Below, in pieces: positions 1 through 10,312 of a stretch of DNA of 64,000 bases (position 1 is its first letter; each line of letters opens with the position of its first letter). The notes beneath the pieces were generated by a model. The model saw nothing but the letters and a program-made list of their open reading frames with translations. It was not told the origin of the DNA and did no database searches. The translations under genes were made by a program, and so were the position numbers. The DNA comes from Pseudogymnoascus destructans (taxonomy: Eukaryota; Ascomycota; Leotiomycetes; Thelebolales; Thelebolaceae): the NCBI RefSeq assembly GCF_001641265.1, contig NW_020167534.1, forward strand, positions 62,001-126,000, read 5' to 3'.

Positions 1-172
1 GCTTTGAAGCTTTCGATGGAGGCACAACGACCGTCATCTCGTCGTCGCCTTGGGTCACTTTCTTGCCCTTGCCACCCTTCTTCGATGCTGGAGCATCGTC
101 TTTCATCTCGATATCCTGTGTTCCATTCTCGACTGGATCATTGCCGTTTGTGTGAGGGGTTTTGCTGGGCAT
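1..172 (-). CDS. N-terminal part of a gene cut by the window edge (possibly 26S proteasome subunit Rpn3)
   Basis: Reading the minus strand from an ATG at 172-170 gives 57 residues running off the window. The N-terminus starts MPSKTPHTNG, then has an acidic stretch, a Lys/Gly-rich stretch (KKGGKGKK) and the segment DDEMTVVVPPSK. The low-complexity charged N-terminus followed by TVVVPPSK recalls fungal orthologues of the proteasome lid subunit Rpn3. No folded domain is visible, so this is a weak recollection. The frame stays open to base 1 and codon use is typical of the neighbours, which supports real coding sequence. The rest of the gene lies outside the window. Confidence 0.4.
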   Translation of the reverse strand, partial: MPSKTPHTNGNDPVENGTQDIEMKDDAPASKKGGKGKKVTQGDDEMTVVVPPSKASK

Positions 173-873
173 GTCGTCGTTGTCGTCAGGGGTGTGTCGA
201 GCACGTTGACGTTGGATTTCGGTCGCGTCTCGCGAGAGAGCTCGTCGTTTGTGTGTTGTTAAGAGAACTCCAGATGTGAATTAGATTACAAACCGGAAGG
301 CTTGTCCTTTGCCGTGTTTGTTTATGTTCTGTGGTCGTTGGTTGGTCGGGTTCAGATGGGATTCAGCAAGACAGTCTTCCGTTGATGCTTGAGGTAATCG
401 CAGGCAAGGTAGCTTCGTAGCCTTTGAGTTAGGCGGCTCCGACCAGAAGCGAGAGAGATGGACGACCAGGCTGCTGACGTGACGACAAGTCACAAGGTTC
501 CCCAACAACCAAATGTCGAGAGAGTTCTCGACTACCAGAAAGCGCAACACAACTCAATTATCACGAGAAATTGTATTACAAAGTAAACAATAAAATGTCG
601 TTGTTAGATAATCTGCAATGTATCAATCTGGCTAGATTGATAATCACGGGATTCACTTATGAAAGTGAGTGAGTGGCAAAAGAACTTCGGAGTCACCATC
701 CGCCAAATCGGCGGAGTCAGCGGCAGTGGAGCCTCATAACCCCCGCCTGTCGACAACCGCAGCTCTCCAGCGTTAACCAACATTACATTCTTCACATTTC
801 AACACATACATTTCCTGAAATCTACTTGTAAAATGTCAGAAACCGACAGTCGGTCACTACAACAAAGGTATGC
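173..873. other. intergenic region, no gene recognised
   Basis: Presumed divergent promoter region between the edge gene (minus) and the NYN-domain gene (plus). Open frames here are short and have no recognisable protein features. A possible upstream first exon of the NYN gene begins with an ATG at 833 followed by a GTATGC donor at 868, but no acceptor in the matching phase was found. Confidence 0.4.
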
Positions 874-2598
874 TTGCCGGAACCTTCTATCGCCCGCCAC
901 CAAATACTTACTGGATGCAAGTCCCCCTCTCGCAAACCAACACTCCTCGCCATAGAACAAACAAGATCTCTTATGTCTCCTCATCCTGGAGTGCCCATAG
1001 CTTCTTGGGACTTCGGTCCCTGTATCGAACTGCTAGTGCAGGGCGTGAAGTCCGACAACACTAAATCACCACGGCTGAACAATGCCTCCTCGACAAACAT
1101 ACCTGCCAGAAACCAAGATGTCGCCACCACCAGAAGTACTCCAAGTCTAGGGAATTTCGATGCCATTTTCAAGCACTTAGGCACCGAGCCTATCGACATA
1201 CCCATCAAAGCAAACTATCCATCATCTTCAGACGAAACATCTGAAGATGTAGGCTCATACTCCACTACGGCCTCCACACCGCCGGACGAAGAACCTGAAT
1301 ATTTTGACTTGTGCATGACACCTAGGGCGGTCAGGGCGAATGAAGATATTCAAAATTACAAAACAAAACTGGAGTTGAATAATACTCCACAAAATAAACC
1401 GAAGAAAGTCACCTTGCCCAACGGAGCCAAGCAACTGCCAAACAATCCCCTGTCAACGACCGAACTTTATCGTCAGCTCAAGGTCACCCGAACATTGGAC
1501 TCGACCGTTCCACTCCCAAGTTTCGGATGGGTGCCGGATGACCTGCCTACTACGCCGGTACGGAGAAGCGAGCGCATATTTAACAAAGCCAAGAAGTCCT
1601 CAGCTGTAGTTGATGTCCATGCGACATTAACGCATTTTTCAACAGCACGAGCTGCTGGAATCAGCACGCATAAGTCAGTCGGCCGTCGCCAGAGTTTACC
1701 TGCAGATACTCCGCGTATTCTGCTGGATCCTAAAGTGATAAGACCTCTGCTATATGCGTCTCATGATACGAAGAAGCTTAGAATTGCTGAAAAGCTCATG
1801 CTAAGATTCGGAAAAATATCGAGTACGATTGAGGGCGACCTTATCCGTGCTATAGACCATGTTGGTGGCAATGAACGTCCAGATGGCATCCATGTGTTCG
1901 TTGATAGCTCTAACATTGCCATCGGATTTGCAGAGGCGCTCAAAAGGGCACGGGGAATGGACAAAAATGAATTTACGAAATTACCACCACTGGCATACCA
2001 TTCGCTGGCCTTGATCATGGAACGTGGTCGAGGTGTCGCGAAACGGGTTCTGGTGGGATCCAGTCGAGATAACGTGCGATTGGATTACATGTACGAAGCA
2101 GCCCAGTGCGGCTATGAAGTTTCAGCGCTCGAGCGCGTGGAAAAGTTTAAGGGGGCGAAAGAGTCGGATATTGAAAAATATAAGCGGCTCGGAGGAGCCA
2201 ATGGCAACAACACGTCTTCCGGTAGTGGCGGCGAGGCACCTCTCAACGCCTTTAAAACGGTTACTGAGCAAGGCGTGGACGAGATTCTTCATATGAAAAT
2301 GCTGGAAAGCATGGTTGATACGGAGTACCCCTCCACAATGGTCGTCGCCACCGGAGACGCCGCTGTCGCGGAGTACTCCTCTGGCTTTCTCAGGAACGTC
2401 GAAAGGGCTCTTGAGCGGGGATGGAAGGTTGAGCTCGTCGCTTGGAAGCTTAGTATGAGCTACGCCTACCGCGATAAAGCATTTGCGAAGAAATGGGCCA
2501 AGCAGTTCACGATAGTGGAACTGGACGACTTCCAAGAGGAGTTGTTGGGCATCTATACGAAAGGCCCCCGCACTTTTGACGCGTCGAATTTTGTGTAG
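874..2598 (+). CDS. NYN (PIN-like) domain protein
   Basis: The 574-residue single-exon frame has a disordered Ser/Thr/Pro-rich N-terminal half. From about residue 335 to 560 follows an NYN domain, a PIN-like nuclease fold. The visible signatures are HVFVDSSNIAIGF, with the first acidic residue of the fold, KRVLVGSSRDN, and VVATGDAAVAEYSSGF, with the second acidic cluster, then VELVAWK. Members of this family are generally thought to act on RNA. The substrate here is unknown and catalytic competence is inferred only from the conserved Asp residues. The true start is uncertain: an in-frame Met at 976 (MSPHPGV) or a spliced upstream exon from 833 are alternatives. The domain call is firm and the N-terminus is not. 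Confidence 0.75.
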   Translation: MPEPSIARHQILTGCKSPSRKPTLLAIEQTRSLMSPHPGVPIASWDFGPCIELLVQGVKSDNTKSPRLNNASSTNIPARNQDVATTRSTPSLGNFDAIFKHLGTEPIDIPIKANYPSSSDETSEDVGSYSTTASTPPDEEPEYFDLCMTPRAVRANEDIQNYKTKLELNNTPQNKPKKVTLPNGAKQLPNNPLSTTELYRQLKVTRTLDSTVPLPSFGWVPDDLPTTPVRRSERIFNKAKKSSAVVDVHATLTHFSTARAAGISTHKSVGRRQSLPADTPRILLDPKVIRPLLYASHDTKKLRIAEKLMLRFGKISSTIEGDLIRAIDHVGGNERPDGIHVFVDSSNIAIGFAEALKRARGMDKNEFTKLPPLAYHSLALIMERGRGVAKRVLVGSSRDNVRLDYMYEAAQCGYEVSALERVEKFKGAKESDIEKYKRLGGANGNNTSSGSGGEAPLNAFKTVTEQGVDEILHMKMLESMVDTEYPSTMVVATGDAAVAEYSSGFLRNVERALERGWKVELVAWKLSMSYAYRDKAFAKKWAKQFTIVELDDFQEELLGIYTKGPRTFDASNFV

Positions 2599-3128
2599 CT
2601 CGGGGCTCCTGTGTCATATTTTTTACAACACACAGCGAGCGATCTGCTGCAGTTTTTTGACCCACTCATCAACTGCTGTAATATGCGCGGATGGGTTGTT
2701 GGATTATACTGTATGATATAGCGGATTATGACATTGGCTGGGACCTGGCATTAGAGCATTGATGATTGTTTTTTGGGGGGGGGTTACCTTCACAGCGTCT
2801 GATTGTTTTTGGAAGGATTTATCTTCACAGCGTCTGATACATGTTGGATGTATCATATGATTGGCAAACGGAAAGATTGGGTGGTGCAATAATAGTACTA
2901 TATAAAAATCTATGACACTTTGCCCCAAAAAGCGCTCCAATATTTTGTGACTGATACATTTTTTAATGATTGTGATTTCAAGACGGAAAGCCTGATATAT
3001 TTTTGGACGCTATTGCAGGCAGAGGCTAATTAAGAGCAGCTAGATCGTATAAAACACTAACTTATAATATTGAGCCTAAACTCTCTAACATTTATTTTCA
3101 AACATCTCTATTATTCTCTTTACTCCTT
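2599..3128. other. intergenic region with no recognised gene
   Basis: AT-rich 3' flank of the NYN gene and of the truncated NmrA frame. A 16-base segment, CTTCACAGCGTCTGAT, occurs twice about 33 bp apart near 2789 and 2822. A nine-base G run is at about 2776. No gene is seen. Confidence 0.4.
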
Positions 3129-3404
3129 TTACTCTTCTAAGGCGTTGGGGCCGAAAGAAGGTGTTGTCACAGAGAAGGCGGTATGCACGCCGGCTAAAGC
3201 TGCCTTGAGGGAAGCCTGGTCATTAACGTCGCCTTGGACGACTTCGACTTTCTCCTTGAGCTTGGTGGCTTTCTCTGAGTTGACATCGCGGGTGATTGCA
3301 CGGATCTTGTATTTTTGGGAGAACTCTGGGTCGTTCAAGACGAAGTCGACAACAGAACCGCCTTGCTGGCCAGTAGCACCGAGGATTGCAAGAATATTAG
3401 ACAT
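3129..3404 (-). pseudogene. truncated NmrA-like NAD(P)-binding protein
   Basis: From ATG 3404-3402 the minus strand encodes MSNILAILGATGQQGGS, the glycine-rich GxxGxxG dinucleotide-binding motif of NmrA-like short-chain dehydrogenase relatives. The typical strand-helix continuation follows (IRAITRD, VEVVQGDVND, HTAFSVTTPSF). The frame ends after 91 residues with stops just downstream, whereas family members are usually about 300 residues. The rest of the Rossmann fold and the substrate-binding half are absent, so this is a 5' fragment. NmrA homologues act in redox sensing or as reductases, but no function is claimed for this copy. A copia gag remnant lies directly upstream on the same strand, and transposon activity may have broken the locus. 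Confidence 0.75.
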
Positions 3405-3547
3405 GTTGTATGGTGTTTGAGAGTAGAAATATCGGGTGTTGGATTTATAACTTGAGTTGTTTGCTGGAATCACTGGAATCGAGCTGGCGGAAGACTTGAG
3501 CGTAGGTTTTTACGTTCTGAGTGTCTTCGCCTCCGTAGACACACTGC

Positions 3548-3961
3548 TCAAGTCTTGCAATAAGGGAGAACAGTGTGTTTCCCCCCTGTGGCTTTATCAG
3601 CGAGGGTGTCCCATGTCTCTTTTGCGTTGGTGATGCCTTCTACAAGTGTCGTTGGCGCATAGTTTAGTGTCGATTTGATGCCGCCGCATGCCATTTGGTT
3701 TCTTGCCCTCCATGATCGGTATGCTATATCATATTCTTTTGTAGCTTTTGCGGGGGCTGTTAGGGATTGATTTGGATCCGGCTTCTCTAGCTCAGTCTCA
3801 TACCCGTCAACGAGGTCCCAGAGTCTTTCGATTTGGAGGGCATTGATCATTCTCTTCGACCAGTCCTTGTAGTTGTCGTCACCATCCAGCATGCAGTCCT
3901 TTTGGATAGGCACAAAGCTGGCGCTATTCTCTGTAGCAGGGTGTGTGTGATAGCTTGACAT
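3548..3961 (-). mobile_element. Ty1/copia gag N-terminal fragment
   Basis: A 137-residue minus-strand frame starting MSSYHTHPATENS has the arrangement of copia-type Gag: DGDDNYKDWSKRMINALQIE, then a conserved Trp-Arg-Ala-Arg segment, then KETWDTLADKATGG (compare the usual AKEIWDxL). No zinc knuckle, protease, integrase or reverse transcriptase follows, so it is an isolated N-terminal piece of a retrotransposon Gag (UBN2/DUF4219-type). No LTR or target duplication was recognised. Confidence 0.7.
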
Positions 3962-5815
3962 CGTCGATGTCGGTGGTGTTGCAATTGGTTCAAGTTCTAG
4001 ACTGATAGTATGGTCTGATTCTTGGGATTTTGCGTCGGTTTTCTGTGTTATGGGGTCTCTTACACCGATTAACCTAGAAGTGATAATTGCGTTCGGCTTC
4101 CTTGACGTCTGGCTTCTTGTGTTGGCTCCGGCTGGTAATAGGCGGTTCTCACTTTCTTCCTCCGAGGATGAGGATGAAGATTCTGTGATACCACCACCGG
4201 CTTCTTGACTCTTTGCCTTTTGTGTCTGTAGTTTTGCTCAAACGATTCACTGATAGCTCCCACTGTAGCTTCTCGTATACTGCGGGACTCGATCATCTTT
4301 GACTTTGCGAGCCATAGGATTAAGCGCTTGCGACTAGACAAAGATATTATCTGCCATAAATGATGTCACTTTCAATGCGTCGAAACTAACAAACATCACT
4401 TAGAGGGTTGCTATGCATCATTCCGTGAAAGAGGCTCGTATGCAACCTGGCCCTAGGGGCAAATTTGTGAACGAGAAGAGGGCAGTAGAGGTAGAAGCAC
4501 CGGAGCCAGCTAACCATGTCCCGTTTCGATGAAGCCGCAGTCATGATCTAAGACACAGCATGCAGCCTTTTGGAAGGCCCGAGGCAGATTTCAGAAATCA
4601 ACCAACCATCTCCCGTTTCCATGAAGCTGCTGTTATAAATCGGAGCCACAGGATACGGCCTTTGGAGAGGCCACAGGCAGATTTCGGAATCGACCATTTC
4701 ACGTACTCTTTGGCCGCTTCACTGGCCGCCACAAATGGAGAAGTGTGGGCCTTGAGGGGAGTGCAGGTAAAAGCAGCGATGGCCTAAGAGAGGGAACAGG
4801 GAAGCGGAAGCCTGGCAACGAGGGACGGTTTTGGTGGTGGTCTTGGCGCGAAAGCGATGGCAGCTCAAGGAGAACTGGGCATCCCGTCCGCTCTGCCATA
4901 CATATCATAGTATCTGCTCTAATTCTAATAGAAATGTCCTTCAAGGTCTAATTTAACAAGCTATATAAACTGATATTGCAGCCATCAACCTATTCTGTGA
5001 TGACACCAGGCTCTCGACGCTGACATCACCAAGTCCCGTCCTCCCACACATTGCCTCATACACTCAGCGTCGCCACCAACGCCAGCCCAGCAACCAACAC
5101 ACCCCCCACCGACAAGCTCCTCGCCGGCGCCACACTGAAAACGCAGACAAACTATCACTTGAAGAGGATCGAATACCACCCGAACCACCTCAACCCCTCC
5201 TGTCTACGCCAAGTCTGCAACAGGCACCTCGCGAGGTACCATCAGAAGCAGAGGCAGAATCGGATGAAATTCAAATTGACTGGCCAGTTCGCGTTGAAAA
5301 CTTCTTGCGAGATTGTCTTATACCATCGCTCTACCTATTATTTCTATCTGAGTCGCTTCTGGAATTATATACGTGTTTGGGATCGGGACTCGGCCATTTA
5401 AGGAGTGTTCTTAACTGCCTATGACCCCATATATCTGAGTTATGGGTGCCATGGGCGTCATACGATAATTAATGCAAGTACTCAACCTTTTTCTTTTTTC
5501 TTTTATATATTCGCATGAAAACTAATAATCTTTGGTGTTTGAAGCAGCTGCAAATTTCATTTCGAAACTACTGAACCTTCCGAGAAGCGTTAATTCTTTT
5601 AACTTTTATTTTAGGCGCGGAAAAAATATCAGGAGAACAATTTGTTTAGTTATTTTGGTCAACGACGAATCTTGGGCGGCGAAGGTGGCTGCAAATGGAA
5701 ACTGGCGTTCCGCACTGTGTGGAAGTTGAGGACAAACAATAAATAAGATATCTCAAAATTCACGTCCGTATTCTAAACTTGAAATTGAACACGTTTCATA
5801 TCTCATCTATATATT
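3962..5815. other. 1.85-kb region without a convincing gene
   Basis: Several open frames of 60-116 codons are present, for example minus 4069-4341 with a basic segment KRQRVKKP. None shows a recognisable fold or a splice-consistent extension. The stretch contains the degenerate tandem duplication described at 4515-4698. It may be decayed repeat DNA following the copia remnant. Confidence 0.35.
4515..4698. repeat. degenerate two-copy tandem repeat, period 92 bp
   Basis: The motif CATGTCCCGTTTCGATGAAG at 4515 recurs as CATCTCCCGTTTCCATGAAG at 4607. Both copies continue to a matching end, GAGGCAGATTTC versus ACAGGCAGATTTC. Divergence is mostly by transitions. The copies do not lie in a recognised gene. 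Confidence 0.7.
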
Positions 5816-6757
5816 CTATATGGTATATACACCTTCCTGCGAGCCATTAAATGTTTGAGTAGGAGATAGCTCCTTCATAATCTGTTCATAGACCGCCCAC
5901 TGTGCGGCATTAACGATAAAAGCTCGCACACTGCAGACGCCCAACCCACGGAAGAACACAGCTGCGCCCTCCTCTCTATAAATCCGTCTAGCCATCTCTA
6001 TAGCGCCTATCCGACCTTGCTTCACCACGGCCACTCTCGCTGCACCAAGCAGCGGCGACCTCTCAGTGGCAGAAAGCGTTTGCGTCTGCACCCTCGTCTT
6101 GATAACATCTAGAGGAAAAACACTAGCCCAGGTCACGACGCCTGCAATTCCTCCACATAGGAGCGATTTTGCCGCCTCAGCTCGAGGCGAGCTATCCTCT
6201 CCCATTTGTACTGCTAATATCCTCTTACCAAGCTCATACGACCAAAAATAGAACCCATATCCAATGCTGTCCCGTAGCGCCGTCACTGTCCCGCCATAAT
6301 ACAAACCCTTAATGCCTTCGGACCTGATGACCGAGCGAGCCAGCGCGAAAGAGGATATGGGAGTATTCGATACCTGTGCGCGGCACTTGATAAGCTCCGT
6401 GGGCGAGCTAACCACCCAAGATGCCAGTCCGCCTACTGCGCCGGCGATAAATGTGGTATATAGATTTGTAGCCGGGCCCGGGGATTCGGGGTTGTAGCCG
6501 GGACTTAGAAAGGCGGTGGTACGGTTGTATGTCATGAACAACAGCGCATTGAGAGCTCCATATCCGAGAATTGGAGCGGTGGCACCGCGGATCAAGGAGG
6601 AGGTGCTGTTGAATTGTGACGCGTATGTCGAGGGATGCGCGGCTGTGATGGCGGCTTGAGGGGAGGATTGAAGGCGGACTTTGATGAGATCTAGTGGGTT
6701 GCCAATAAGGATCCCGACGGCGCCGGAGATGTACCCGGCCCAGAAGTCGGCGGACAT
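5816..6757 (-). CDS. mitochondrial carrier family (SLC25-type) protein
   Basis: Single-exon gene of 313 residues, the normal length for this family of inner-membrane transporters. It shows the threefold repeat with the signature Px[DE]xx[KR]x[KR] at the end of each odd-numbered helix: PLDLIKVR (Pro21), PTELIKCR (Pro119) and PLDVIKTR (Pro215). Matching-helix motifs GLYYGG and VFFRGL follow repeats two and three. Family members exchange metabolites, nucleotides or amino acids between matrix and cytosol. The substrate cannot be read from these motifs, though the layout resembles carnitine/amino-acid type carriers. The ATG at 6757 gives a short matrix-side N-terminus and begins directly before helix 1. 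The gene is divergent from RAD54 across about 720 bp. Confidence 0.9.
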   Translation of the reverse strand: MSADFWAGYISGAVGILIGNPLDLIKVRLQSSPQAAITAAHPSTYASQFNSTSSLIRGATAPILGYGALNALLFMTYNRTTAFLSPGYNPESPGPATNLYTTFIAGAVGGLASWVVSSPTELIKCRAQVSNTPISSFALARSVIRSEGIKGLYYGGTVTALRDSIGYGFYFWSYELGKRILAVQMGEDSSPRAEAAKSLLCGGIAGVVTWASVFPLDVIKTRVQTQTLSATERSPLLGAARVAVVKQGRIGAIEMARRIYREEGAAVFFRGLGVCSVRAFIVNAAQWAVYEQIMKELSPTQTFNGSQEGVYTI

Positions 6758-7476
6758 CGCGTGCTTTAGTTAAAGCCCTTTATATTGATCGAGCTAATCG
6801 CCGACGGGACTCCGTTTATGCTTGGCCCATATAATCCTTTGGCCTCCATGTGTGGTTCCTGGCGACCGAATTCGGCGTGAGACGGGCTTGTCGGTGGACT
6901 CGGTTTGGTTGCTTCGCAGTGGGCACACAAGCCTGCCAGGTGCCTCTGAATTAGCAATATTTGGACCCAAACACTGACGCCTTTGTCGCCTCTATCTTGG
7001 CATGTTATTGCGCTCACCGTGCGATCGTCATGATGTGGCGGGGTATTTCTCTCGGCATATCCGCCGTCGCCCCTCATGGGCAGCGGACTGCTGATTGGAT
7101 AAGATGGACATATTAGTGGAGCTGTTTTTTAGGGTTCTGATAAAGAGGTGCAATTTACAAAAAAATCAAATTTGAGGGTTTTAAGAATCGAAACAAATGC
7201 CAGAGGTGGTATTCCAAAGACAAGTGCTTTAAATGACGCTACCCCCCTGCATGTGTCTGTTGTCAGTGTGATGTTTTCACGGATGCACAGACTCAAAAGG
7301 TAGTCAGGAACTGTCATCACGTGATGTCGCGATGACATTGTGATAAGCAAGTCGCGTAACTATGGTCAGTCTGATTTGTAATAACAGCAATCAACGACGC
7401 GTCGAGTACCGCAACTACGATTGAACTCGACAACCATCTTCAAGGCACATACAGCTTTGAAGCATTCTGAAGAGCA
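6758..7476. other. divergent intergenic region between mitochondrial carrier and RAD54
   Basis: No gene is seen. It contains the palindrome CATCACGTGATG at 7315-7326, with a CACGTG core. This is embedded in a larger interrupted inverted repeat, TGTCATC..GATGACA, at 7312-7337. An MCB-like ACGCGT lies closer to RAD54. Confidence 0.5.
7397..7402. promoter_or_regulatory. MCB-like box (ACGCGT) upstream of RAD54
   Basis: ACGCGT inside the palindrome GACGCGTC lies about 75 bp upstream of the inferred RAD54 start. In yeasts this hexamer binds the MBF complex and drives G1/S expression of replication and repair genes, including RAD54. Function here is inferred from that precedent. Confidence 0.4.
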
Positions 7477-9958
7477 ATGTAAGTGACATTATTCGGTCAG
7501 CTAGCCACGTCATCTAATAAGTCACAGGACGATTCAGTCTACAGCCACGAGCGATGACAAAGAAAACGCGTCAACACCAAAAAGTGCAGCTCCTAAGCGG
7601 CTCTATGGTGGAACACCACAGTCTGTAGATAGGCTTATTCGCCCATTTAAATGCCCCGGCTCGGCCGTTGCAACTCGAGTTTGCGAGAAACCAACGCGAA
7701 AGCGACGAAAGGTTGACTATGGAGGAGCAGATGGCGAGAAGGAGGATGGAGAGAAGCCGTGGACAAACGAGGACCGCCTTGCGCTGGCAAATAGGGACGT
7801 CAACAAATTCCCAGTCTTCCAGGTCAAAGATAAGAAGACGATGTTTAGGCAGCGTTTCGCGGTCCCATTGATCAATAAAGATGTTGGCGGCTATAATCCT
7901 AATCGACCGCCTCCGACGCTGGGACTAAGGCAAGGAGCTGTCTTTGTTGCAAAGCCGCTCCACGACCCGGCCGGAGAGTTTGCGATTGTGCTATACGACC
8001 CTACTATTGACGATGTACCGAAAACGATAGAAGACGCCAAGAAAATCGAGAGCAGCCAAGAAGTGGTAAAAGTGGACGAGCCCATCATTCACAAGAGTCT
8101 GGCAGATATTCTGGGTATCAAGAAGAAAGTCGAAGGAGAAAGACCGAAAGTGCCAGTGGTCATAGATCCAAGGCTCGCCAAGGTTCTTCGACCCCATCAA
8201 ATCGAGGGTGTCAAGTTTATGTACAAGTGCGTCACAGGCATGATCGACGATAGGGCAAATGGCTGCATTATGGCCGACGAAATGGGACTTGGGAAAACAC
8301 TACAGTGTATCACGTTGATGTGGACGTTACTGAAACAGTCAACAGATGCTGGAAAGCCGACGATACAAAAAGTCATCATTGCTTGCCCCTCGAGTTTGGT
8401 TCAAAATTGGGCCAACGAGTTGGTGAAATGGCTTGGAAAAGGCGCGATTGTGCCGTTCGCTATTGATGGCAAGGCGAGCAAGGAAGAGCTCACTCAACAG
8501 TTAAGACAGTGGGCTATTGCCAGCGGTCGGGCGGTGACAAGGCCTGTCATCATTGTTTCCTACGAGACACTCCGTCTTAATGTCGACGAGCTCAAGAACA
8601 CACAGATAGGTCTTATGCTGTGCGACGAAGGTCACCGACTGAAGAACGGAGACAGCCAGACATTCACTGCGCTCAACAACCTAAACGTTTCAAGGCGAGT
8701 AATTCTGTCCGGGACACCTATTCAGAACGACTTGTCAGAATACTTCTCGCTGGTCAGCTTCGCGAACCCAGACTTGCTCGGCACCCGCCTCGAGTTTAGG
8801 AAGAAATACGAGCTTCCTATCTTGAAGGGACGAGATGCCGCAGGTACTGACAAAGACCGCGAGAGGGGTGACGATTGCCTTCGCGAACTGCTGGGTGTTG
8901 TCAACAAATTCATCATTCGCCGGACGAACGATATTTTGTCGAAGTACCTGCCAGTTAAGTATGAGCATGTTGTCTTCTGTGGCCTTGCGCCATTCCAACT
9001 AGACCTCTACAACTATTTCATCACGAGTCCCGAAATCAAGGCTCTTCTCAGGGGCAAAGGAAGCCAGCCTTTGAAGGCTATTGGCATGCTCAAAAAGCTT
9101 TGCAACCACCCTGACCTTCTCAACCTCTCCGACGACCTTCCGGGATGTGAACAATACTTCCCTGAAGACTATGTTCCAAAGGACGCCAGGGGCCGTGACC
9201 GAGATGTTAAGCCCTGGTACTCAGGGAAAATGCAAGTCCTCGACCGTATGCTGGCGCGCATCCGACAAGATACGAACGACAAGATCGTCCTCATCAGTAA
9301 CTACACCCAAACCCTCGACATATTCGACAAGCTATGCCGTTCCCGCGGCTACGGCTCCCTCCGTCTCGACGGCACAATGAACGTATCCAAGCGCCAAAAG
9401 CTAGTCGACAAATTCAACGACCCCGACGGCCCCGAGTTCGTCTTCCTCCTTAGCTCCAAAGCCGGTGGCTGCGGCCTCAACCTCATCGGCGCTAACCGCC
9501 TCGTCCTCTTCGACCCCGACTGGAACCCCGCTGCCGATCAGCAGGCACTAGCAAGAGTCTGGCGTGACGGACAGAAGAAGGACTGTTTCGTGTACCGCTT
9601 TATCGCCACAGGCACCATCGAGGAGAAGATCTTCCAGCGCCAGAGCCACAAGCAGTCGTTATCATCGTGTGTTGTCGACTCGGCGGAGGATGTAGAGAGG
9701 CATTTCACGCTTGATAGTCTGAGGGAGTTGTTCCAGTACCATGGCAAGACGACGAGTGATACGCATGACACGTTTAAGTGTAAGCGGTGTAAGCCGGATG
9801 GGAAGCAGTTTTTGAAGGCCCCGGCGATGCTGTATGGTGATACGAGTACGTGGAATCATTTTGTGAATGCGGGGATTGAGAAGATTCAGGATTTGCTGCT
9901 GAGGCAGGAGTTTGGGGAGAAGGATGTTAGTGCGGTGTTTCAGTATATCTCGCATTAG
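7477..9958 (+). CDS. RAD54: RAD54 DNA repair and recombination translocase
   Basis: Inferred join(7477..7478, 7528..9958), 810 residues, close to the usual length. Rad54 is a Snf2-family dsDNA translocase that works with Rad51 in homologous recombination. Visible motifs: DEMGLGKT (Walker A, about residue 251), the DEGH box in CDEGHRLKN, SGTPIQND, and the C-terminal helicase block SSKAGGCGLNLIGANR followed by ARVWRDGQKK. The N-terminus has the Rad54-like GGTPQSVDRLIRPFKCPG. The start is unusual: the only in-frame ATG fitting the conserved N-terminus is formed by splicing AT (7477-7478) to G (7528) across a 49-bp intron with GTAAGT donor, CTAAT branch and CACAG acceptor. Unspliced, the ATG is followed at once by TAA. 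The Met at 7841 would drop about 105 conserved residues. MTF2-like is convergent downstream. Confidence 0.93.
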
Positions 9959-10312
9959 AATGTGTGTGTACTTGGTTTTTTGGGATGTTGTTGGAAGAGC
10001 AGGAATTGTCATTAGCGGGGGTTTGGGAGGCGTTTGAAAGGGGCGGCGTATACTTTAGATAAGAGGGGGTCTGATTGACTTAATGCAAATGATAATAATG
10101 AAATATAACACCACATGGATATATCAAGCAAACGAAGCAATAAGCCGTAGAGTAAAATGTGTCTCCATTATAACTTCCGTAGAACGTGTTATCAATTATA
10201 TAGGGTATCCTAAAGCTTCTACGGATGGTGTTACAGTATGTTACAATAATATGTTCTTACAGGGCCCAACAGGGCATCATAGCTGCCACAGCAATTCAAA
10301 CCGACCAGGCCT
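9959..10312. other. convergent intergenic region, RAD54 / MTF2-like
   Basis: A 354-bp stretch between two gene 3' ends. It is AT-rich and presumably contains both polyadenylation regions. No gene or repeat is seen. Confidence 0.5.

Noticed and set aside
4069..4341. Minus-strand 90-codon basic frame
   Set aside because: No start context, domain or neighbour support. Possibly a decayed repeat fragment.
7841..9958. RAD54 starting at the Met at 7841
   Set aside because: Family-typical N-terminal sequence (GGTPQSVDRLIRPFKCPG) is present upstream in the same frame and is reached by a canonical 49-bp intron.
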